Shown in pieces: positions 6,315-11,382 of a DNA stretch of 11,382 nt (the stretch's first letter is position 1; every line of letters starts with the position of its first letter). The stretch covers positions 1 through 11,382 of the forward strand of contig CAMPIL010000082.1 of NCBI GenBank assembly GCA_946886375.1, given 5' to 3'. Source of the DNA: an uncultured Phycisphaerales bacterium. GTDB taxonomy: Bacteria > Planctomycetota > Phycisphaerae > Phycisphaerales > SM1A02. The position numbers were made by a program, and so were the translations under genes. The notes beneath the pieces are model-generated. The model saw nothing but the letters and a program-made list of their open reading frames with translations, had not been told where the DNA came from and searched no databases.

Positions 6315-7402
6315 AAGCCCGACGCGCCACGGTTCGGGCGATTGCGGCAGGGTTCCTCGCTTTGCTGGCGTGCCTGTGCGCATGCACTCGCCAGGCAGCC
6401 GAAAGCACAGCCCAGCCGAAGCAATCCGCTGCGACGGCGGTGGAGAAAGGGCCTGTCAGACTCAGCGTGCGAACAGATCGCTCCGAGGCAGTCGTCGGCG
6501 AACGCATTGCGCTCACGATTGAGGCCATCGCCGAATCAGGCGTGGAAGTCACCATTCCGTCGGTTGGCGCGCAACTGGGTGATTTTGAAGTGACGGAGAT
6601 TGAGCGTCCGCCGGACATTCCCGTCGATGGCAAGCGACAATGGCTGCTTCAGTGCACGCTTCGCACGCTTGAGTCAGGTGCGCAGGAAGTGCCGGGGCTG
6701 ACGGTGAAATTCACCGACCGCCGAAACGCAGCGCCCGATGCGCAGATTCAACAGAGCGAATTGACCTCTGAGCCGTTGACCATCAACATTCAGTCTCTGA
6801 TTGTGGGCGAATTCGATCCCGCGAAGTTCCGCGACATTCGAGGCGAAGTTGAGGTCCCGCTGCCGTGGAGCGCGCGGCCGCTGTTCTGGATCATCGCCGG
6901 GTTGGCTGTTGCCGCCGCGCTGGTCTTTGGCTGGTTGAAATTGCGGCGGCACACGCCGGCGATTGCGCCAGCCGCGCCCCCGCTTCCGCCGCACGTTTGG
7001 GCGCTTCAGCAACTTGATGTGCTGGCCGCCGCGAAACTTGCCGAGCGCGGCGAGTTTCATGAGTTCTTCTTCCGGCTCAGCGCGATCGTGCGCCAGTACA
7101 TCGAACGGCGGTTTGCCATCATGGCCTCCGAGCAGACGACCGAGGAATTCCTTCGTGAATCACAGCATCACGCGGCCCTGAACGATGCACATCGCGTTCT
7201 GCTGTCGACATTCCTCCGTCATGCCGACATGGTGAAATTCGCCAAACTTCAGCCCGGCGCGAACGACAGTGAAACCGCGCTCGAGTCCGCGCGGCATTTC
7301 GTGGACGAAACGAAAGCCGATGACGCAGCGTTCAACGACACTTCCGGGCCATCGCGTGAACGTGCCCGATCGTATTTCCCAGCGGCGTCAACATCAGCAT
7401 GA
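6311..7402 (+). CDS. BatD-like lipoprotein with one membrane segment
   Basis: A 363-residue protein. The N terminus (KARR, then a hydrophobic run to Cys) has a lipoprotein-like signal, with lipobox LLAC ending at Cys21 or LCAC ending at Cys25. Residues 48-165 look like a beta-rich extracytoplasmic domain of the kind seen in BatD N termini (VGERIALTIEA, then VPGLTVKF). A transmembrane helix spans about 191-209 (LFWIIAGLAVAAALVFGW) and is followed by LKLRRH. The remaining 150 residues would be cytoplasmic and contain a helical domain (LAERGEFHEFFFRLS, IVRQYIERRF). The layout fits the accessory BatD/DUF4381-like proteins between DUF58 and BatA in other clusters. The family assignment is by resemblance only, and no catalytic residues are evident. 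It overlaps batA in ATGA at 7399-7402. Confidence 0.75.
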   Translation: MKARRATVRAIAAGFLALLACLCACTRQAAESTAQPKQSAATAVEKGPVRLSVRTDRSEAVVGERIALTIEAIAESGVEVTIPSVGAQLGDFEVTEIERPPDIPVDGKRQWLLQCTLRTLESGAQEVPGLTVKFTDRRNAAPDAQIQQSELTSEPLTINIQSLIVGEFDPAKFRDIRGEVEVPLPWSARPLFWIIAGLAVAAALVFGWLKLRRHTPAIAPAAPPLPPHVWALQQLDVLAAAKLAERGEFHEFFFRLSAIVRQYIERRFAIMASEQTTEEFLRESQHHAALNDAHRVLLSTFLRHADMVKFAKLQPGANDSETALESARHFVDETKADDAAFNDTSGPSRERARSYFPAASTSA

Positions 7403-8484
7403 ACTTCCACCATCCATCCATCTGGTTCCTGCTGCTCTTGCTTGTGCTGCCGGTGTTGTGGCGACGCTGGGCCAGCCCGCGACTTCGCACGGCCATCGTG
7501 TTTTCAACCACTGAATTCACCAGCGCCGCCGGTTCAACCTGGGCGGTGCGCTGGCGGTGGATCGTCCCGGCATTGCGCACTGCGGCGCTTGCTCTGCTCA
7601 TCCTGGCGATGGCACGGCCGCAGAGGGGCGATGAACAGACGCGAATCAACACTGAAGGCGTGGCGATTCAACTCGTCGTGGATCGCTCGGGCAGCATGCG
7701 AGCCCAGGATTTCACCATCGGCAACCGCCCGACTGATCGCCTGAGTGTGGTGAAAAAAGTCGTCGAAGAATTTGTCGCTGGTGGAAAGGGCCTGCCCGGC
7801 CGGCCCGACGACGTGATCGGCATGATCGCCTTCGCCAGTTTCGCCGACAGCCTGTGCCCGCTGACCTCCGACCATTCGCACCTGATCCAGAGCATTCGCC
7901 AGATGACCGTCGCCAGCGAGCGCGAAGAAAGCGCCACGGCGATCGGCGATGCGATCGCGCTGGGCGTGGAGCGGTTACGCGCCCTTGAAGAGCGCGTCAT
8001 GTCTGGCGGGAGCAAATCCATCACTGGAAAGATCATGATCCTGTTGACCGATGGCGAGAACAACGCAGGCGACATCGATCCATTGACCGCAGCGCAGATG
8101 GCCGCCGCGCTGAAGATTCGCATCTACACCATCGGCGCGGGAACCAAGGACGCCTTCGCGCCGGTGCCGGGCAACGATATTTTCGGCCGGCCATTGCGTG
8201 TGCCGGTGAGCATTGATGAGGAATCGCTGACCGCGATCGCCAACGCCACGGGCGGGAAATACTTCCGTGCCACCGACACCGATTCGCTGGTGCAGATCTA
8301 CGAACAGATCGACAGGCTGGAGAAGACCAAGATGCACGAACGGCGATTCGTGAACTACAAGGAGGCCGCGGTCGAATCCCTCACCGTTGGCCCGGTCACG
8401 CTGCCCCCGCTGCTTGCGATCGTCCTGGGGCTGCTCCTTATTGAAGCACTGTTGAGCAACACTCGTTTCCGCACCGTTCCGTGA
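7399..8484 (+). CDS. batA: BatA-type vWA domain membrane protein
   Basis: A 361-residue inner-membrane protein. Two N-terminal hydrophobic segments (about 8-22 and 54-72) precede a vWA domain, and one C-terminal segment (LPPLLAIVLGLLLIEALL) follows it. The MIDAS metal site is intact: DRSGSM with Asp95, Ser97 and Ser99, a Thr in SATAIGDAIA, and TDGENN with Asp218. The domain ends with the BatA-type ATGGKYFRATDTDSLVQIY region. In Bacteroides the Bat proteins were linked to aerotolerance, in Leptospira to stress tolerance; the mechanism is unclear. Topology predicts a vWA domain on the cytoplasmic or periplasmic side depending on helix count. It is immediately followed by batB after a 6-base gap. 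Confidence 0.92.
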   Translation: MNFHHPSIWFLLLLLVLPVLWRRWASPRLRTAIVFSTTEFTSAAGSTWAVRWRWIVPALRTAALALLILAMARPQRGDEQTRINTEGVAIQLVVDRSGSMRAQDFTIGNRPTDRLSVVKKVVEEFVAGGKGLPGRPDDVIGMIAFASFADSLCPLTSDHSHLIQSIRQMTVASEREESATAIGDAIALGVERLRALEERVMSGGSKSITGKIMILLTDGENNAGDIDPLTAAQMAAALKIRIYTIGAGTKDAFAPVPGNDIFGRPLRVPVSIDEESLTAIANATGGKYFRATDTDSLVQIYEQIDRLEKTKMHERRFVNYKEAAVESLTVGPVTLPPLLAIVLGLLLIEALLSNTRFRTVP

Positions 8485-8490
8485 TTGGAT

Positions 8491-9543
8491 ATGGATTCAC
8501 CACGCTTCCAACATCTTGAATCGCTGCACTGGCTGTGGGTCGTCGCTGCCATCGCGTTGGTGGTGGTGCTGGGCTGGCGCGCCAGGCGCATCGCGATGGC
8601 GAAATTCGCTGAGCCGGGCTTGTGGAGTCATCTGATTCCCGATGTCAGCCGCGCCAGGCCGCTGGTGCGCGGCGTGCTGTTGACCACCGCCGCGCTCTTT
8701 CTGGTGATTAGTCTGCTCGATCCGCGCTGGGGCGTTCGGTACGAAGAGATTCAACGGCGAGGCATTGACATTCTTTTTGTCGTGGACGTCTCACGATCCA
8801 TGCTCGCCGAGGACGTGAAGCCCAATCGGCTTGGCCGCGCCAAGCAGTGCATCTCCGACGTGGTTGAGGAACTCGGCGGCGACCGGGTTGGGCTGGTCTC
8901 CTTCGCAGGCATCGCCGCGCTCAAGTGCCCGCTGACAATCGACTACGGCGCGTTTCGACTGTCGCTGAATGAATTGGCTCCCGAATCGGCTGCGCGCGGC
9001 GGCTCGCTCGTTGGCGACGCGCTGCGACTGGCCGGCGACTGCTTCACGGGCGAAGCCAGCGACGCGAAGGTCATCGTGCTCATCAGCGATGGCGAAGACC
9101 AGGCCAGTTATCCCGTCGAAGCGGCGCGGACCTTTGTTCAAGATCAAAACGTGCACATTTTCACGCTCGGATTGGGCGATTCAAACGAGGGATCGCGCAT
9201 TCCGATCCAGACGCCGCAGGGCCGCAAGTTCGTGATGTATCAGGGCCAAGAGGTCTGGTCGAAACTGGATCATGACCTGATGCGCGAGATCGCGCTGGCG
9301 GGCAACGGCGCGTACATTCCCGCCGGCACTTCGTCGGTCGATCTTGCAGCGGTCTATCGTGAGAAGATCGCGCCAATGAGCACGCGGCAGGTCGAGTCGG
9401 GCCGCATCGAGATTCGCGAGCCGAAGTACCAGTGGTTTGCCGGCACGGCGTTGGCGCTGCTGCTGATTGAATCATGGATGAGCAATCGCACGCCCCGCGC
9501 CAAGTCCTGGTCGGAGCAACTGAAACCGGAGCAATCGCCGTGA
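8491..9543 (+). CDS. batB: BatB-type vWA domain membrane protein
   Basis: A 350-residue relative of BatA. Membrane segments lie at about 14-28 and 61-76, and again near the C terminus (WFAGTALALLLIESWM). The vWA domain carries an intact MIDAS: DVSRSM (Asp99, Ser101, Ser103), GDALRL and LISDGED. The DVKPNRLGRAK segment after the first motif is characteristic of BatB. The ATG at 8491 is preferred. A TTG two codons earlier (8485), directly after the batA stop, would add two residues and cannot be excluded. Its end overlaps the start of the next gene in GTGA (9540-9543). BatA and BatB presumably pair in the membrane and are candidate clients of the MoxR ATPase. Confidence 0.92.
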   Translation: MDSPRFQHLESLHWLWVVAAIALVVVLGWRARRIAMAKFAEPGLWSHLIPDVSRARPLVRGVLLTTAALFLVISLLDPRWGVRYEEIQRRGIDILFVVDVSRSMLAEDVKPNRLGRAKQCISDVVEELGGDRVGLVSFAGIAALKCPLTIDYGAFRLSLNELAPESAARGGSLVGDALRLAGDCFTGEASDAKVIVLISDGEDQASYPVEAARTFVQDQNVHIFTLGLGDSNEGSRIPIQTPQGRKFVMYQGQEVWSKLDHDLMREIALAGNGAYIPAGTSSVDLAAVYREKIAPMSTRQVESGRIEIREPKYQWFAGTALALLLIESWMSNRTPRAKSWSEQLKPEQSP

Positions 9544-10613
9544 GAGTCGCAGCATCATGGAAGTTGATCACTCTGGCATGGGCGTTGGCGCTGTCAACGG
9601 TCAACCTGAACTCTGCCGCTGCCGCGGAAGGTGAATCGCCCAGCGCGCTCATTCGCCAGGCGCAGGAATCGATGCGGACCGGGCTGTTCGACCGGGCCAT
9701 CGAGCAGTATTCCAGGGCGAGCGAGTTGCTGCCGGAGCATGCGGAGATTCCGTATAACATCGGCGTTGCGCACTATCGAAAGGGTGACTTTGAGAAAGCC
9801 GCCGAGGCATTCAAGCACGCTGCGTCGCTGGCCAACGATGGCGCGCTGCGCTCCCACAGCATCTTCAACATGGGGAATGCCGCATACGCGCAAACGCTCA
9901 AAGCGCTTCAGGAACAAGGCGACCCGACGAAGGCTGCCGAACAACTGAACCAGGCCAGCGAGTACCTCAAGCAGGCGCTGGAATCGTACAAGCAGGCCAT
10001 CGACGCCACTCCGGCTGATGAAGACGCCAAGGCCAACGCTGAACTCTCCCACCGCCTTTTGAAGCAGTTGCAAGAGTTGCAGCAACAGCAACAACAGCAA
10101 CAAGAGCAGCAGCAACAACAAGAGTCGCAGAACCAGCAGAATCAGCAAAACCAGTCGCAGGAGCAACAGGGCCAGCAAAGCCAGGATCAACAGAACCAGC
10201 AGCAACAACAAGAGAATCAGCAGCAGCAGGACGCCGCCGCATCGCAGCCAGATTCATCACAGCAAGAACAGCAGCAGCAAAAAGAACAATCCAAGAAGGA
10301 TCAAGCCAATCAGCCGCAAGCATCCGATCAGAACTCCGAGGGCGAACAACAAGAGGATCAGAATTCGCCTGCCGATCAGCCTCCAAAGGAGCAGGACGCG
10401 CAGGAGCAGCCCAAGCCGCAGTCTGATCCGACGGATGAAAAACCCAAGGACCAGGGGCAGCACGTTCAGCACAAGGATTCAGACAAGCGCGCCATGACGC
10501 GCCAGGAAGCCGAGCGATTGCTTCAATCGGTCCGTGACAAGGAACGTAAACGCCGCGCTGAACTGGCACGGCGAGAGGCGGCGAAATATGCGCCCGCCGA
10601 GAAAGACTGGTAA
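9540..10613 (+). CDS. batC: BatC-like TPR protein with Gln-rich region
   Basis: A 357-residue exported protein starting at GTG 9540, inside the stop of batB (GTGA overlap). The frame is open back to ATG 9474, but that start would bury the signal peptide behind 22 extra residues. From the GTG the N terminus is a normal signal peptide (MRVAASWKLITLAWALAL, then SAAAAE) with cleavage near residue 29. TPR repeats occupy about 36-160 (SMRTGLFDRAIEQYSRA, YRKGDFEKAAEAFKHA and a third, longer unit). Residues about 177-265 are mostly glutamine, then comes an acidic, Pro/Gln/Asp-rich part. A conserved basic helix (TRQEAERLLQSVRDKERKRR) ends the protein near 319-357. BatC proteins bring TPR-based interactions to the BatA/BatB/BatD complex in the periplasm. 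The next gene starts in TAATG (10611-10615). Confidence 0.88.
   Translation: MRVAASWKLITLAWALALSTVNLNSAAAAEGESPSALIRQAQESMRTGLFDRAIEQYSRASELLPEHAEIPYNIGVAHYRKGDFEKAAEAFKHAASLANDGALRSHSIFNMGNAAYAQTLKALQEQGDPTKAAEQLNQASEYLKQALESYKQAIDATPADEDAKANAELSHRLLKQLQELQQQQQQQQEQQQQQESQNQQNQQNQSQEQQGQQSQDQQNQQQQQENQQQQDAAASQPDSSQQEQQQQKEQSKKDQANQPQASDQNSEGEQQEDQNSPADQPPKEQDAQEQPKPQSDPTDEKPKDQGQHVQHKDSDKRAMTRQEAERLLQSVRDKERKRRAELARREAAKYAPAEKDW
10080..10290 (+). repeat. CAG/CAA glutamine-rich low-complexity tract inside batC
   Basis: About 210 bases are made mostly of CAG and CAA codons with interspersed GAG, GAA, AAC, AAT, TCG and AGC. CAG and CAA are mixed irregularly rather than in pure runs, so the amino-acid composition seems to be kept rather than a simple triplet expansion. 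The reverse strand reads as long Leu-rich ORFs, which are artefacts of this tract. Confidence 0.85.
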
Positions 10614-11382
10614 TGCCCGACACGTTTATGCCTGGCCAACCTGGAACCCGACGCGGCATGGTGCGAGCAGTTCATGCGCTGGGGATCGCGCTCGCGCTGC
10701 TGCTGTCGACGTTGAGCGCAGCCGCCGCTGAAGTGGAGGTCTCCGTCAGCCAGCGCGAAACTGAAATCGGTCTGCCGGTTGTCTTGTCCATCGACCTGAT
10801 CAATGCCTCGACGTACGAACGGCCGAAGATTCCCGCTATTCCGGGCGCCGCGGTGCAAGCCGATCCCAGCGAGCAGACCAGTTCGATGACTTCGATCATC
10901 AACGGGCAAATGACGCAGCGGAACACCCGTTCGCTGCGGTACCGTGTTGTGCCGCATCGCGAAGGCACGATCACGATTCCCTCCCTCAGCGTCGTCGCCG
11001 ACGGCCAGACTTTCACGACGCAGCCCATTGACATCGTGGTTTCGAAATCGCAGGGCGGCGATCTCCTTCTGATGAATGTGAAGGCTGAGCAAACCTCGGT
11101 CTTCCTCGGGCAGCCGCTCAAGTTGACGCTTCAGATCTGGGTGCGGCCGTACCAGGACAAGCAGTACAACGTGCGATTAAGCCCCAGCGACATGTGGAGC
11201 ATGGTGGACATCGCTTCAAGCACGTGGGGCGATTTCTCCGACGCCTTGGCGCAGGCGCGCGATCCGTTCGGCGGGGCGCGAATCTCGGCGCAGGAGCAAC
11301 TTCGCACCGACTCTGATGGCAACTCCCGCGCGTACTACGTCTACGAACTGCCCGTGACCATCTGGCCGCAGCAGGCCGGAAC
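10613..11382 (+). CDS. batD: BatD-like protein, 3' end cut by window edge
   Basis: The frame is open from ATG 10613 to the right edge (256 codons and 2 bases) with no stop, so the gene continues outside. The ATG overlaps the batC stop in TAATG. A second ATG at 10658 (residue 16) gives a cleaner signal peptide (VRAVHALGIALALLLSTLSA) and may be the real start. Cleavage is expected near AAAAE (about 36-40). The mature part begins with EVEVSVSQRETEIGLPVVLSI and contains a YRVVPHREGTITIPSLSVVADGQ segment. These are the hallmark BatD features: a periplasmic chain of immunoglobulin-like beta domains. A second similar unit starts at VKAEQTSVFLGQPLKLTLQI. BatD is the usual last member of bat clusters and is anchored by a C-terminal membrane helix, not visible here. 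Confidence 0.9.
   Translation, partial: MPDTFMPGQPGTRRGMVRAVHALGIALALLLSTLSAAAAEVEVSVSQRETEIGLPVVLSIDLINASTYERPKIPAIPGAAVQADPSEQTSSMTSIINGQMTQRNTRSLRYRVVPHREGTITIPSLSVVADGQTFTTQPIDIVVSKSQGGDLLLMNVKAEQTSVFLGQPLKLTLQIWVRPYQDKQYNVRLSPSDMWSMVDIASSTWGDFSDALAQARDPFGGARISAQEQLRTDSDGNSRAYYVYELPVTIWPQQAG

Noticed and set aside
9594..10211. Long minus-strand ORF beginning with a Leu-rich, membrane-like sequence
   Set aside because: It is the complement of the CAG/CAA tract, which reads as CTG/TTG leucine codons. It lies wholly within batB and batC coding sequence and has no family resemblance.
10257..10659. Other minus-strand ORFs rich in Leu, Val and Ala opposite batC
   Set aside because: Same composition artefact of the Gln-rich tract.
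1..11382. CRISPR array, insertion sequence, prophage, or a clear anti-phage system
   Set aside because: No regularly spaced direct repeats, transposase, integrase or defence-type effector is visible. The MoxR/vWA genes belong to the bat arrangement and not to a ternary phage-defence vWA system.

Overview
The window is a chromosomal segment of roughly 60% GC. All confidently called genes lie on the + strand, and there are no mobile elements, CRISPR arrays, rRNA or tRNA genes that I can see. The gene content points to Planctomycetota or a close PVC-type relative. The reasons are the ThrRS type (HFPYYQDSQYPP and KPMNCPHH signatures), a stand-alone infC, and a MoxR/DUF58/BatD-like/BatA/BatB/BatC/BatD cluster. 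This assignment is inferred from family resemblance only.

Left part (1-2876), translation genes. thrS runs in from the left edge without its N-terminal TGS domain. It ends at 1843, close before a plausible terminator. A 325-base intergenic stretch follows, with a TATAAT -10 box and a long structured leader holding several inverted repeats and a possible 13-codon upstream ORF. Next comes infC (IF3). It has no usable ATG, GTG or TTG before its conserved core. It almost certainly starts at an ATC codon at 2169, 9 bases after a GGAGG ribosome binding site. This is the rare-start arrangement associated with IF3 autoregulation. The usual downstream partners rpmI and rplT do not follow.

Middle part (2877-4440). 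A calcineurin-like metallophosphoesterase gene (3198-3962) stands alone between two long noncoding stretches. A perfect 10-bp GC-rich hairpin follows it. On the minus strand, a 49-codon ORF with a signal-peptide-like N terminus (4048-4197) may converge on the same hairpin.

Right part (4441-11382), a seven-gene bat-type operon. It encodes a MoxR AAA+ ATPase, a DUF58 vWA-like protein, a lipoprotein/membrane BatD-like protein, BatA, BatB, a TPR and Gln-rich BatC-like protein, and BatD. BatD is cut by the right edge. Neighbouring genes overlap by 1 or 4 bases, or are separated by 6, so the set is very likely translationally coupled. The family picture is a cytoplasmic ATPase acting on vWA/MIDAS proteins at or in the inner membrane, with periplasmic-facing BatC and BatD partners. 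Its exact biochemical job is not settled even in well-studied relatives. Several true starts differ from the longest ORF: moxR at 4441, batC at GTG 9540, infC at ATC 2169.
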